This document shows positions 1 to 8,798 of a stretch of DNA of 64,000 nt, in pieces. The notes beneath the pieces were generated by a model. The model was not told the DNA's origin, made no database searches, and was given only the letters and a program-made list of their open reading frames with translations. The stretch comes from VAXT01 sp963774625 (lineage in GTDB: Bacteria > Actinomycetota > Thermoleophilia > Gaiellales > Gaiellaceae). Position numbers and translations under genes: made by a program. Numbering within the stretch: the first letter of the stretch is position 1; each line of letters begins with the position of its first letter. The stretch is taken from assembly GCA_963774625.1 (NCBI GenBank), contig CAVZFQ010000013.1, positions 1,116,001-1,180,000 of the forward strand. Reading direction: 5' to 3'.

Positions 1-405
1 GAGAAGCGCCGGTCGCGCGAGGTCTTCGCCAAGAACATCGCCGGCGCGATCCACGTCACGGATGAGGAGGTCGTGCTCCTCGACGAGGACGGCGATTTCG
101 TGAACGTCGAGTTGAGCTCGGTTCCGTTGCACAAAGGGGACCGAGTGATCGGCGTCTTCGGCCAAATCCATGGTCAATCCGAGGATCCGCCTCCGCCGGC
201 ACATCCGGCGTTGACGCCGCGACAGGGTGAGGTCTTGCGCCTGCTCGATCACGGCCGCTCGACGAGGCAGATCGCCGACGAGCTGCATCTGAGCCCCGAG
301 ACGGTGCGAAACCACATCCGCCACCTGTTGAAGGCGCTCGGCGTCCACTCGAGGCTCGAAGCCGTGGCTTTAGCGCGCCACGAACATATCGCCGGCGTCA
401 AATGA
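1..405 (+). CDS. LuxR-family transcriptional regulator, C-terminal part (5' end outside window)
   Basis: The frame is open from base 1, so the gene starts upstream of the window. The last ~65 residues form a LuxR/FixJ-type DNA-binding helix-turn-helix: LTPRQGEVLRLL begins it, then the STRQIADEL scaffold helix and the recognition helix around SPETVRNHIRHLLKALG. The preceding ~65 residues look like the end of a PAS-type sensor domain (beta strands such as VELSSVPLH and VIGVFGQIHG), so the whole protein is probably a PAS-LuxR regulator. The ligand is unknown. A shared hairpin separates it from the convergent liv genes. Confidence 0.85.
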   Translation, partial: EKRRSREVFAKNIAGAIHVTDEEVVLLDEDGDFVNVELSSVPLHKGDRVIGVFGQIHGQSEDPPPPAHPALTPRQGEVLRLLDHGRSTRQIADELHLSPETVRNHIRHLLKALGVHSRLEAVALARHEHIAGVK

Positions 406-459
406 CGCATCTGGGTCAGGCGGAGCTACTCCGTTACCGGGCAGACTCGTCGCAGGCGT

Positions 460-503
460 AGGGCTTCCGCGCTGTGATCCTCCTCCTCTATCGCGGAAGC
501 CTT
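460..503. terminator. Bidirectional hairpin terminator between LuxR gene and livF
   Basis: The arms AGGGCTTCCGCG (460-471) and CGCGGAAGCCTT (492-503) pair over 12 positions with one G-T wobble; the loop is about 20 nt and pyrimidine-rich. It lies between two convergent genes, where a shared terminator is expected. No long T-run follows on either side, which lowers certainty. Confidence 0.5.
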
Positions 504-512
504 GCCCTCTCT

Positions 513-1220
513 TCAGCGGCCTAGGTAGGCCTTGCGGAGGCCCTCGTTCGCGAGCAGCGCCTTGGCCTGATCCGCGAGCACGATCCGGCCCGTCTGCAGC
601 ACGTAGCCGCGATCGGCGATCGACAGGGACACGTTTGCGTTCTGCTCCACGACCAGGACCGCGACGCCGGCCTCGTGCACCTGCTGGATGATCTCGAAGT
701 TCCGCTCGACCAGGATCGGCGCCAGGCCCATCGAGGGCTCGTCCATCAGGAGCAGCTTCGGGTCCGACATCAGCGCGCGGCCCATCGCGACCATCTGCTG
801 CTCGCCGCCGCTCAACGTGCCCGCCAGCTGCTTACGCCGCTCCTTCAACAACGGAAACAGCCCGTAGACCCGCTCCAGCTGCTCTTCCTTCGCGCCGCCC
901 TGTAGGTACGCGCCCATCTCCAGGTTCTCCATCACCGTCATCGGCGCGAACAACCGCCGGTTCTCGGGCACGATCGCCATCCCCTGCGCGATCCGGTAGC
1001 TCGTCTTCTGCCCCGTCACGTCCTCGCCGTCGAACTCGACCGTCCCGCGCCGCGGGCGCACGATGCCGAGGATCGTCTTCAGCGTCGTCGACTTGCCCGA
1101 CGCGTTCCCGCCCAACAGACAGACCAGCTCGCCCTCGGCGACCTCGAGCGACACCTGCTGGAGGATGTGGATCTCCCCGTAGTACGTGTCGACGTCTTTC
1201 AGTTGGAGCAGCGTCTTCAT
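513..1220 (-). CDS. livF: Branched-chain amino acid ABC transporter, ATP-binding protein LivF
   Basis: A 235-residue ATPase of the LivF type, one of two cytoplasmic ATPases that power uptake of branched-chain amino acids or related amides. Walker A is GGNASGKSTT near residue 37, the signature LSGGEQQM is near residue 137, and Walker B is LLLMDEPSMGL with the LivF-typical SMGLAP continuation. Length matches the family (about 235). Its ATG overlaps the TGA of livG by the ATGA pattern, so it is the last gene of a translationally coupled livH-livM-livG-livF run. The substrate cannot be read from the sequence; urea/short-chain amide systems share this architecture. Confidence 0.93.
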   Translation of the reverse strand: MKTLLQLKDVDTYYGEIHILQQVSLEVAEGELVCLLGGNASGKSTTLKTILGIVRPRRGTVEFDGEDVTGQKTSYRIAQGMAIVPENRRLFAPMTVMENLEMGAYLQGGAKEEQLERVYGLFPLLKERRKQLAGTLSGGEQQMVAMGRALMSDPKLLLMDEPSMGLAPILVERNFEIIQQVHEAGVAVLVVEQNANVSLSIADRGYVLQTGRIVLADQAKALLANEGLRKAYLGR

Positions 1221-2014
1221 TTCGTCGCCGTCGCCTGGAGCCCGAGATAGGCCTCGACTACGCGGTCGTTGGTCGCGACCTCGTTGAACGAGCCCTCGGC
1301 GATCTTCTCGCCGTGATCGAGTGCGATTACGCGGTCGGAGATGCCCTCGACGACGTGCATGTCGTGCTCGATGACCATCACCGTGTAGCCACCGTCCGTG
1401 CGCAGCCGCCCGATGAGCTCGGTCAGCTCGTGCGTCTCCTTCGGGTTCATTCCCGCTGCGGGCTCGTCGAGCAACAGCAGACGCGCGTTCGTGCCCATCG
1501 CGCGCGCGATCTCGAGCCGCCGCCGGTTCGCGTACGACAGCGAGTACGCGGGCTGATCGTGCCGGTAGCCCATGAGCCGGTCGCCGAAGAACGCGAGCTT
1601 CTCCTCGGCCATCTGCGCGATCTCGCGCTCCTCGCGCCGAGCGCGCGGCAGCCGCAGCACGGACTCGAGGGCGCTCGACTTCGTGTGCCCATACGCCCCC
1701 GCCATCACGTTCTCCTTGACGCTCATGTTCAGGAAGAGCCGCAACGTCTGGAACGTGCGCGCGATGCCCCGCTGCGTGATCTTGTGTGGCGGGAGACCGG
1801 CGATGTTCTCCCCCTCGAACAGAATCTCGCCCGAGTCGGGCTCGTAGATCCCGGTCACGAGGTTGAAGACCGTGGTCTTGCCCGCGCCGTTGGGGCCGAT
1901 CAGCGAGACGATTTCACCCTCGCTCACCTGCATGTCGAGGTGGTCGACGACGAGCAGGCCGCCGAACGACTTCGTCAAGTCCTTGAGCTCGAAGAGGGGC
2001 TTCTTGGCACTCAT
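1217..2014 (-). CDS. livG: Branched-chain amino acid ABC transporter, ATP-binding protein LivG
   Basis: A 265-residue ATPase beginning MSAKKPLFELKDLTKSFGG, paired with LivF. Walker A GPNGAGKTT is near residue 43, the signature region is the LivG-typical LSYANRRRLEIA, and Walker B is LLLLDEPAAGMNP. The C-terminal extension contains the stretch VMVIEHDMHVV and then DHGEKIAEG, as in LivG. The start was chosen because ATG (2012-2014) overlaps the TGA of livM, as at the other three junctions of this operon; the open frame continues upstream only as Arg-rich shadow of livM. Confidence 0.93.
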   Translation of the reverse strand: MSAKKPLFELKDLTKSFGGLLVVDHLDMQVSEGEIVSLIGPNGAGKTTVFNLVTGIYEPDSGEILFEGENIAGLPPHKITQRGIARTFQTLRLFLNMSVKENVMAGAYGHTKSSALESVLRLPRARREEREIAQMAEEKLAFFGDRLMGYRHDQPAYSLSYANRRRLEIARAMGTNARLLLLDEPAAGMNPKETHELTELIGRLRTDGGYTVMVIEHDMHVVEGISDRVIALDHGEKIAEGSFNEVATNDRVVEAYLGLQATATK

Positions 2015-3444
2015 ACGATCTCCACGCGCGGTGTCCCGAGCAGCCCTTGCGGGCGCACGGTCATCAACGTGACGAGCAGCGCGCCGAACAGGATCCAGCG
2101 GGCGACCTGCGGCTGCTCGACGAACGAGGTCTCCCAGACGATCGCGGCGAGGTAGACCGTCGGTACGAGCGCAACCGTTCGCCACCAGCCGTGCATCCGG
2201 GTCAGGGCGAGAACAGCGACGACGAGCGTCACGTACGCGACGTTGCCGAAGTCGGCGTGGCCTTGGGGGATGACGACCCAATGGCCGACGACTTCGGCTA
2301 GACGACCGCCCTCGGTGACGTTCCCGCCGGCCCACGACGGTGCGACCGCCTCGACGATCGCCTGGGTGACGAAGCCGAACACGATCACCGCCCCGACCAG
2401 CGCGGCGCCCAGCCACCGTGGGCGCACCGACAGCACGAGCACAAGCGCCAGCACGAGGAAGAACAGCACGCGTGCATTGGACTGCGGGTTCTCCGGAGCG
2501 AGGAACTGGAACGAGATGTTGATCACGATCGCGCCGAGCACGACGCCCGTCAGCGACCCGATCCCGCCGAGGATCACGATCGCGTAGATCGTGATCAGGA
2601 TCGGCAAGCCGAAGTTGCCGGGGGAGACCGCCGTCAGCACCGACGCGAAGATGCAGCCGGCGAGCCCCGCGATCGCGGCGCCGATCGCGAACGCCATCAG
2701 CTTCAGGCGGTTGACCGGGATCGACATCGCCTCGGCCGCGAGCGGATCCTCGCGGAGAGCGCGCCACGCGCGGCCGGTGCGCGACTCGCTGAGGAAGTGC
2801 AGCGCTGCGAGCACGACGACCACGGTCCCGAGCAGGAAGAAGTACTGCTGCGTCCGGGTCGTCAGCTCGTAGCCGAAGAAGCGCAGCGGGTCGATGTCGG
2901 CAACGCCGTTGGGCCCGCCGGTCAGGCCCTGCCCGCGCACGGTCGGGTTCGCCGCGTTGACGAAGACGACGAACGCCTGCCCGAAGAACAGGGTCACGAT
3001 CGCGAGGTAGTCGCCCAGCAGGCGCCGCGACGTGAAGCCGAGGAGCAGTCCGACGGAAGCCGTGCCCAACATCACCAACGGGATCGCCACGAGGGCCGAC
3101 CAGTGGTTCCCGTAGTGGTCGGACGCGAGCAGGCCGTACGAGTACGCCCCGATGCCGAAGAAGGCGACGTAGCCGAGGTCGAGCAGCCCCGCGTAGCCGA
3201 CGACGACGTTCAACCCCAGCCCCAGCAGGATGTAGAGCAGCGTGAAGAGCCCGTACGCGAACAGGTCGCCGCGGTCCATCCAGAACGGGAGCGTCGCAGC
3301 GAGCAGGGCGAAGACGGCCAGCTGTGCCGGCCCGGGCACGTGGGCCAGCCAACGGCCCAGCAGCCCCGAGAGCCCCTTGCGCTCCTCGAGCCGCTCCTCG
3401 TGCTGGGCGACCCAGTCGTCGTGGCCTACGCGCGGCTCGGTCAT
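2011..3444 (-). CDS. livM: Branched-chain amino acid ABC transporter permease LivM
   Basis: A 477-residue polytopic membrane permease, longer than classic LivM (about 330-420) because of an N-terminal cytoplasmic stretch (MTEPRVGHDDWVAQHEERLE) and extra C-terminal membrane segments. The central family core is clear: GLGLNVVVGYAGLLDLGYVA, then GQGLTGGPNG and the loop SRTGRAWRALREDPLAAEAM that contacts the ATPase. The C-terminus has a VRPQGLLG motif also present at the end of LivH. Start and stop overlap livH and livG by ATGA. It forms the translocation pore with LivH. Confidence 0.9.
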   Translation of the reverse strand: MTEPRVGHDDWVAQHEERLEERKGLSGLLGRWLAHVPGPAQLAVFALLAATLPFWMDRGDLFAYGLFTLLYILLGLGLNVVVGYAGLLDLGYVAFFGIGAYSYGLLASDHYGNHWSALVAIPLVMLGTASVGLLLGFTSRRLLGDYLAIVTLFFGQAFVVFVNAANPTVRGQGLTGGPNGVADIDPLRFFGYELTTRTQQYFFLLGTVVVVLAALHFLSESRTGRAWRALREDPLAAEAMSIPVNRLKLMAFAIGAAIAGLAGCIFASVLTAVSPGNFGLPILITIYAIVILGGIGSLTGVVLGAIVINISFQFLAPENPQSNARVLFFLVLALVLVLSVRPRWLGAALVGAVIVFGFVTQAIVEAVAPSWAGGNVTEGGRLAEVVGHWVVIPQGHADFGNVAYVTLVVAVLALTRMHGWWRTVALVPTVYLAAIVWETSFVEQPQVARWILFGALLVTLMTVRPQGLLGTPRVEIV

Positions 3445-4415
3445 ACCTTCTTCAGCTCCGGAGTCCCGAGCAGTCCCTGCGGGCGGACGAGCAGGACGAA
3501 GATGAGGATGCCGAAGACGACGAGCTCGGACCAGCGGCCGCCGAAGTAGCCGCTGGCATAGGCCTCGGTCAGCCCGACGAGGAGGCCGCCGAGCATGGCG
3601 CCGGGGATCGAGCCGATCCCGCCGACCACTGCCGCGGTGAAGCCCTTCAGCCCGGCGAGGAAGCCCATGAAGTGGAAGACCTGGCTGAAGAGGAGGCCGA
3701 ACATCACCCCCGCCGCGCCGGCCAACACGGATCCGATGAAGAACGTGAACGAGATCACGCGGTCGGTGTCGATGCCCATCATCATCGCGCCCTCGCGGTC
3801 GAAGGCCGTGGCGCGCATCGCCTTGCCGACGCGCGTCCGCGCAACCATGACCGTGAGCGCCAAGCACAGCCCGACCGTCACGAGCAGCACGAGCAGCTGG
3901 ATCAGCTGCACGTTGACGCCGCGGATCTTGAACACGGGGTCGATCAGCGGCCCCGGCTCGAACAGCTCCGGGTTCGATGAGCCGAGCACGAACGAGTTGT
4001 ACTCCCGGAACTGCGCGCTGAAGAGCAGCAGCACCGAGTTCTGCAGGAAGAAGGAGACGCCCAGGGCGCTGATCAGCGGCGCGAGCCGGGGTGCCTCACG
4101 CAGAGGGCGGTAGGCGAAGCGCTCGATGGCGACGCCCAGCAGTCCCGAGCCGAGCATCGCCGCCAGGAACATCAAGAGCACGAGCGGCGCCAGGGCGAGA
4201 TCCGGCGACAAGGGGCCTCCGAGCCCGGAGAGCACGCCGTAGCCGATGAACGCGCCGACCATGTAGACGTCGCCGTGGGCGAAGTTCAGAAGCTTGAGGA
4301 TCCCGTAGACCATCGTGTAGCCCAGCGCGATCAGCGCATACAGGCTCCCGAGCGTCACGCCGTTGACGGTCAGCTGGATGAAGAGCTGGTCGTTGAACGC
4401 GAGCGGTAGCTCCAC
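3441..4415 (-). CDS. livH: Branched-chain amino acid ABC transporter permease LivH
   Basis: A 324-residue permease with about eight membrane helices. Family signatures: NGVTLGSLYALIALGYTMVY followed by KLLNFAHGDVYMVGAF near the N-terminus, the ATPase-coupling loop TRVGKAMRATAFDREGAMMM, and GLKGFTAAVVGGIGSIPGAM. The C-terminal VRPQGLLGTPELKKV parallels LivM. It begins with GTG at 4413-4415, 78 bases after the binding-protein gene, and that gap holds a 14-bp stem-loop. First permease gene of the coupled run livH-M-G-F. Confidence 0.93.
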   Translation of the reverse strand: MELPLAFNDQLFIQLTVNGVTLGSLYALIALGYTMVYGILKLLNFAHGDVYMVGAFIGYGVLSGLGGPLSPDLALAPLVLLMFLAAMLGSGLLGVAIERFAYRPLREAPRLAPLISALGVSFFLQNSVLLLFSAQFREYNSFVLGSSNPELFEPGPLIDPVFKIRGVNVQLIQLLVLLVTVGLCLALTVMVARTRVGKAMRATAFDREGAMMMGIDTDRVISFTFFIGSVLAGAAGVMFGLLFSQVFHFMGFLAGLKGFTAAVVGGIGSIPGAMLGGLLVGLTEAYASGYFGGRWSELVVFGILIFVLLVRPQGLLGTPELKKV

Positions 4416-4438
4416 AGGGGCGGAACCTTCTCAGAACT

Positions 4439-4471
4439 ACGTGCGGCCCATCGGGTGGATGGGCCGCACGT
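4439..4471 (-). promoter_or_regulatory. Perfect 14-bp stem-loop between binding-protein gene and livH
   Basis: The arms ACGTGCGGCCCATC (4439-4452) and GATGGGCCGCACGT (4458-4471) are perfectly complementary with a 5-nt loop. In the direction of transcription it follows the binding-protein stop codon by about 20 nt and precedes livH; no T-run follows. The usual reading of such an element is a partial terminator or mRNA-stabilising hairpin that keeps binding protein in excess over permease. That role is inferred. Confidence 0.65.
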
Positions 4472-4493
4472 GATCGATCATGTTCCGGGTCGG

Positions 4494-5696
4494 CTAGGCG
4501 ACGCGGACGTAATTACCAGTTGCTGAGATCTGGTAGATGCCGAAGTCGGCCGGGCGCTGCATGTCTCCCGGGCCGAGTGGGAAGGTGCCCTGCTGGACGA
4601 ACTTCTGCGTGAAGCCGAGCAGTGAGATCGCCTTCGGGATCACGGTGCTCGCGACGTTGCGCCGAACCTCGGCGCGAGTCGCGGTGCCGTTAGCGCAGGA
4701 CTTGTCGATCGCCCGTGCCAGCACCTGGGTCGCGGCATAGCTCGGCAGGCCGAACAGCTGGCTCTCGCCGCCGCCGGGACCACTTCGGTACGCCCGGATC
4801 ACCGGGTCGGTCAGGTCGATCGGGAAGAACGAGACGAGCGAGCCCGGGATCTTGAACGTGTCCGGGTCGAAGAGCCCGTCAGATCCGAACAGCCTCGCGG
4901 ACTTGCCGGCCGCGCGGAGCTGCTGGCCGAAGAGCTGAGCCTTCGGGGCGAGCTGCCACGGGACGTACACGACCTGCGTGTCGCTCGGGATCCGTGCGAT
5001 CAGCGACGAGAAGTCGGTCGTCGTCTCCTCGTTCACCGACTCGCGCCGGACGTTCACCTGCGAGTTGCTGAGGATCCGCTGGACGGTGTCCGACAGACCC
5101 GTGCTGTAGCTGTTCTGCGAGTCGATGATGACCACCCTGCTCGCTCGAACGACGCTACGGATGTGGCTGGCGACCTTCGGTCCCTGCTGGTCGTCGTTCG
5201 GCACCGTGCGGAAGAAGTACCCGCGCCGGGTGCGGTCGGTCGTCAGGGTCGTGCGAGTTGCCGAGCCCGAGATGAATGCGAGGCCGCCGCTCTTGAGCGG
5301 AGCGGTCGAGACCTGCACCTCCTGGCTGCCGGCTGGGCCGACGACGCCGAGGATTGCCCTGTTCGATGCAAAGCGCTCCGCGACCTGAATCGCCTGTGCC
5401 GTGTCGGGGAGTTGCGTGTCGCCCACGATGACGCGGAACTTCTTCCTTCTGTTCGCGCGGTTGTAGCGGGTGACGAAGAAGCGCGCCCACCGGGCCTGCT
5501 GAGCACCAATCGAGGCTGCTGGGCCTGTGACCGGGGCTGCGACACCGATAGTTCTCGTTCTGCCGCAGGTGATCAAGGCCGCGTCGGGGCCGGCCGTAGC
5601 TGTTGGGCCGGACCTGGCGGGAGCGTTCCCGCCGAAAGCCGCCGCTGTTGCGGCGAGCGCGGCAACGAGCGCCGCGACGAAAAAGCCTTTCTTCAT
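4494..5696 (-). CDS. ABC transporter substrate-binding protein (LivJ/LivK-like)
   Basis: A 400-residue extracytoplasmic type I periplasmic-binding-fold protein. A Sec signal peptide (MKKGFFVAALVAALAATAAA) is followed by TIGVAAPVTGPAASIGAQQA, the typical first strand and ligand loop, and by VVGPAGSQEVQVSTAPLKSG in the first lobe. The family usually binds Leu/Ile/Val, amides or aromatic acids. Odd: the signal peptide has no lipobox Cys, although binding proteins of single-membrane actinobacteria are normally lipoproteins, so retention at the membrane would need another route. A good ribosome site (GGAGGAAAG) lies just before ATG. Gene order is cupin, then this gene, then livHMGF. Confidence 0.88.
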   Translation of the reverse strand: MKKGFFVAALVAALAATAAAFGGNAPARSGPTATAGPDAALITCGRTRTIGVAAPVTGPAASIGAQQARWARFFVTRYNRANRRKKFRVIVGDTQLPDTAQAIQVAERFASNRAILGVVGPAGSQEVQVSTAPLKSGGLAFISGSATRTTLTTDRTRRGYFFRTVPNDDQQGPKVASHIRSVVRASRVVIIDSQNSYSTGLSDTVQRILSNSQVNVRRESVNEETTTDFSSLIARIPSDTQVVYVPWQLAPKAQLFGQQLRAAGKSARLFGSDGLFDPDTFKIPGSLVSFFPIDLTDPVIRAYRSGPGGGESQLFGLPSYAATQVLARAIDKSCANGTATRAEVRRNVASTVIPKAISLLGFTQKFVQQGTFPLGPGDMQRPADFGIYQISATGNYVRVA

Positions 5697-5740
5697 ACTT
5701 TCCTCCTAGTCGTTTGTGCCTTTATAGACGCCAAATGTGA

Positions 5741-6460
5741 TCATTTGGTTTCCTCATAGGCACGTCCTGCAGGGTCGCCTGCGGGGTGAAACACGCCGAG
5801 AACCCGCATCGGGCCGGGGCCGTGGTTCTCCAGGGTATGCGCAATCCGGGGCGGCAGGTGGATACACGACCCGGTCGAGATCGGCGTCGTCTTGCCGTCG
5901 AGATGGAGTGTGCCCTCCCCTTCGACGACGTAGATCACCTCGTCGTAGACATGGCCGTGGGCCGGGACACGGCTCGGATCGATGACGCCGAGGAACTGCG
6001 TGAGGTCGGTATTGCCGACCTCGGCGTCGGCGAGGTACTCGAAACGCCGCTCCTCTCCGGCAGGGAGCGTCGGGCGATCGGCGCGGCGGACGGTGCGCTT
6101 CTCGGACGGCGGGTTGGCCCCGTTCTCCTGGGCAAGACTGACGGCGACGACGACGAGCTCCTCGGGCCCCGGGTTGTCGACCTCGAAGCGCTCGCCGGCT
6201 GCGATGTAGGCGCCCATGTCCGGCTCGAGCTCGTGCTCGCGCCCCTCGATGATCAGTGCTCCGCGGCCCGCGACCACGTAGACGACCTCCTGGCGCCCAT
6301 CGAGAACGTGCTCCTTCGAGCGGCCGGGGGCAAAGCGGATCACGCGCTGCTCGAGCTGCTCGGAGCCGGAGCTACGGTCGATCGTGAGCCGCACGGAGGC
6401 GGTATCGCCGTCCTCGCGCGAGGATTCGACAGCGTCTTCGGAGATGGCGAACCCTGGCAC
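5741..6460 (-). CDS. Double cupin-domain protein
   Basis: A 239-residue bicupin. Domain 1 (about residues 30-110) has HVLDGRQEVVYVVAGRGALI; domain 2 (about 130-230) has the metal-site pattern HGHVYDEVIYVVEGEGTLHL and a later PPRIAHTLENHGPG, giving His, His, Glu and His ligand candidates. Bicupins include dioxygenases, isomerases and sensory proteins, and no specific reaction can be assigned. It lies 44 bases upstream of the binding-protein gene on the same strand and may be co-transcribed with the liv genes. That would suggest work on the imported compound. Confidence 0.8.
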   Translation of the reverse strand: MPGFAISEDAVESSREDGDTASVRLTIDRSSGSEQLEQRVIRFAPGRSKEHVLDGRQEVVYVVAGRGALIIEGREHELEPDMGAYIAAGERFEVDNPGPEELVVVAVSLAQENGANPPSEKRTVRRADRPTLPAGEERRFEYLADAEVGNTDLTQFLGVIDPSRVPAHGHVYDEVIYVVEGEGTLHLDGKTTPISTGSCIHLPPRIAHTLENHGPGPMRVLGVFHPAGDPAGRAYEETK

Positions 6461-6495
6461 GTTGGGATTCTCGCACCAGATGCAAGGATTCGCGA

Positions 6496-7407
6496 GTGGG
6501 GCGGGTCGCTCAGGTCGCCGCGGTATTGGTGGCTCTGTCCCTGCTCGGCTGCGGGAGCGCCCAGAGTGGGGACAGCGATTCTCAGAAGGTCCTGATCGCG
6601 TCCACGAACGAGCAGGGGATCCACCTGATCGAGCCGGGCGGTTCCGGGTCGCAATTGATTCCGGACACGGAGTCCCTCGCCCAGCCGACCCCGTCGCCCG
6701 ACGGCGAGCGACTCGCGTACTCGCAGGGCGATGCCGTCTACACGATGCGAATCGACGGCGGCGATCGCCGGCTAGTCATGGAGCACGCTTTGAGCCCCTC
6801 GTGGTCGCCCGACGGGAAGCAGATCGCCGTGATGAGAGATGCCTGCGAGGGCGACCACACAGAGGAATGCATTCTCTCGCTCGACAACCCGTTCGACGTG
6901 TACACGGTCGCAGCCGACGGCAGCGATGCGCGCCGAGTGACGAGCGATCCTGATTACGACGGCGATCCAAGCTGGTCTCCCGACGGCAAGTGGATTGCAT
7001 TCGCTGGTGGGGACGGGGTCTATGTCGTCCGGCCCGACGGGACAGGCAGGAAGCAGGTGGCCGTCGGCGATGAGTTCGGTCAGCAGCCCGCGTGGTCGCC
7101 CGACGGGAAGTCCATTGCCGCCGAATGGGTCGACGATGGGCCGAACGGGGTCGAGATCCTTCAGATCGATGTCGAGTCGGGCAAGCGGACGAACCTGACG
7201 AACCGGCCCGGACACGACCTGGGCCCAGCTTGGTCGCCCGACGGCAAGCAGATCGCGTTCCTCGCGAGCGCCGATTGTCTCCGGGGCGGCGGTTGCACCG
7301 CCCACGAGCCGTGGGAGGTGTGGGTGATGGACGCAGACGGCAAGAACGCGCGCCGCCTCACGAAGGGCGGTTATGGGCCGCCGTCATGGGGGACTGTGGC
7401 CAAATGA
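6496..7407 (+). CDS. TolB-like PD40 beta-propeller lipoprotein
   Basis: A 303-residue exported protein. The N-terminus (MGRVAQVAAVLVALSLLGC) is a lipoprotein signal with lipobox LLGC, modified Cys at about residue 19. The rest is a series of PD40 blades, each with a SWSPDGK or AWSPDGK core followed by QIAV, WIAF, SIAA or QIAF; at least five are visible, plus weaker flanking copies. The family acts as extracellular scaffolds or ligand binders, like TolB without the Tol system. Start is GTG at 6496, 35 bases from the divergent cupin gene; the shared gap must hold both promoters. Confidence 0.82.
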   Translation: MGRVAQVAAVLVALSLLGCGSAQSGDSDSQKVLIASTNEQGIHLIEPGGSGSQLIPDTESLAQPTPSPDGERLAYSQGDAVYTMRIDGGDRRLVMEHALSPSWSPDGKQIAVMRDACEGDHTEECILSLDNPFDVYTVAADGSDARRVTSDPDYDGDPSWSPDGKWIAFAGGDGVYVVRPDGTGRKQVAVGDEFGQQPAWSPDGKSIAAEWVDDGPNGVEILQIDVESGKRTNLTNRPGHDLGPAWSPDGKQIAFLASADCLRGGGCTAHEPWEVWVMDADGKNARRLTKGGYGPPSWGTVAK

Positions 7408-7440
7408 GCCTGCTCGGCGGTTATCTGCGTTAGTCGCATG

Positions 7441-7469
7441 TGAGTGCCGCATTAGCGGCGCACTCGATT
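7441..7469. terminator. Weak hairpin after the PD40 lipoprotein gene
   Basis: GAGTGCCGC and GCGGCGCACTC can pair with a 2-base bulge around the ATTA loop, about 35 bases past the stop codon, followed by GATTCTC. The imperfect stem makes this a tentative call. Confidence 0.35.
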
Positions 7470-7505
7470 CTCGTCACATGAATCCACTAGAGAAGGAGTG
7501 ACGAG

Positions 7506-8690
7506 ATGTCTACTCGTATGAGGCCGGCGCTGCTGGCTGCATTCGTACTGCTCGTGTTCCCGAATGTGGCGGGAGGTGAGCTCAAAGCGACGAGCCTGTC
7601 TCCCGCCGGCGCTTCCGCGTCGTCGCCGCGAATCGCGTCCGATGGGCGCGGAAACATCGTCGCGGCCTGGCGTGAGGTCGACGGCGATCAATCGTCAATT
7701 CGAGCTGCGTTCAGGCAGAAAGGCGAAGCCTGGGGCGAGGTGCGCCGGATCTCCACGCCGGCTGCGTCGACGGAATCGCCTGAACTGGCGATGGATCGGC
7801 TCGGCAATGCGGTCGCCGTCTGGCACCGCTCGACCGGGCGTGACAGCGTCGTCCAGGCTGCGGTCCGGCCGGCGGGGGGCACCTGGAGCGCGGCGCAGGA
7901 CCTCTCGGCGGCCGGTGATCTCGCGTTCAACGCGGATGTTGCGCTCGAGGCCGGGCGTTTGACTGCGGTCTGGACCGTGGTGCGCGAGCGGCGTTCGATC
8001 GTCCAGTCGTCCTCTCGGACGATCGACGGCTCCTGGGAACCGGCAGAGACGGTTTCCGACCCGAGCGACAACTCGTACGCACCGGCGGTCGCGATGGACG
8101 ATGGTGGTGGCGCCGTCGCATCCTGGCAGCGGTCGGACGGCGGCTTCCTCGTTGTCCAGGCCGCGTTGCGGACCAGCGATGGAGACTGGTCCGGTCCAGA
8201 GGCACTCTCCGGTCGCGGACGGCATGCCACTCGCCCCGTGGTCGCGATGGACGCGAACGGAAACGCTCTGGTCGGGTGGGTTCGCTACAACGGTTCGTGG
8301 TTCGCCGCCCAGGTCGCGCGGCTGAGCTCCGGCGAGACCTGGGCGCCTGCGCAGAATCTGTCCGAGCGGGGCGGCAACGCCGGCGGGCTCGACCTCGCGA
8401 TGAACCGGCGCGGGGATGCAGTCGTCACCTGGGTGCAGGGCAACCTCACGGCGATCGGGAACCTGTGGTCGTCGTTCCGCCCGCCGGAGCGGAACGGTGG
8501 TCTCGGCTTCCTGTCACCGATGCCTGGCGTGGGCTGCAGGCGCGCGTTGCGCTGGACGAAGCAGGCGACGCAACCGCGGTCTATGCGGGATCGACGTCGA
8601 TCTCGGCTTCGTTCAAGCCCGCCGGGCAACCGTGGCAGCAGAACTACCTGCTGTCGGGGTTCGAGCACGCCACTGCGCACCCGGCCGTGA
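7506..8690 (+). CDS. Secreted beta-propeller-like repeat protein, N-terminal frame (gene continues in another frame)
   Basis: Begins MSTRMRPALLAAFVLLVFPN, a Sec signal peptide. Repeats of about 55 residues follow, each with an A.D..GN..A.W core (for example RIASDGRGNIVAAW, AMDRLGNAVAVWHRS, AMDDGGGAVASWQRS, AMDANGNALVGWV). The pattern holds to about base 8497. After that this frame turns into low-complexity Arg/Pro sequence, while the next frame carries on the same repeat (ALDEAGDATAVYAG at about 8554) to about 8850. The break fits loss of one G from a GGG before TGG at about 8497. The uninterrupted gene would run 7506-9458 and end in RTX repeats. Function unknown, probably extracellular. Confidence 0.65.
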   Translation: MSTRMRPALLAAFVLLVFPNVAGGELKATSLSPAGASASSPRIASDGRGNIVAAWREVDGDQSSIRAAFRQKGEAWGEVRRISTPAASTESPELAMDRLGNAVAVWHRSTGRDSVVQAAVRPAGGTWSAAQDLSAAGDLAFNADVALEAGRLTAVWTVVRERRSIVQSSSRTIDGSWEPAETVSDPSDNSYAPAVAMDDGGGAVASWQRSDGGFLVVQAALRTSDGDWSGPEALSGRGRHATRPVVAMDANGNALVGWVRYNGSWFAAQVARLSSGETWAPAQNLSERGGNAGGLDLAMNRRGDAVVTWVQGNLTAIGNLWSSFRPPERNGGLGFLSPMPGVGCRRALRWTKQATQPRSMRDRRRSRLRSSPPGNRGSRTTCCRGSSTPLRTRP

Positions 8691-8798
8691 CCATGCAGGC
8701 TCCTCGCGAGGCAACCGCCGTCTGGGTCCGGGCGGAAGCTGCGGACGACCGCATCCAGGCCGTCGCCTACGACGTGAACACGGCCAAGGAAGAGGCCG

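Noticed and set aside
2015..3352. Upstream extension of livG as a 700-residue protein
   Set aside because: The extension is Arg/Pro-rich shadow of livM in another frame; LivG begins at 2014 with a normal N-terminus and ATGA overlap.
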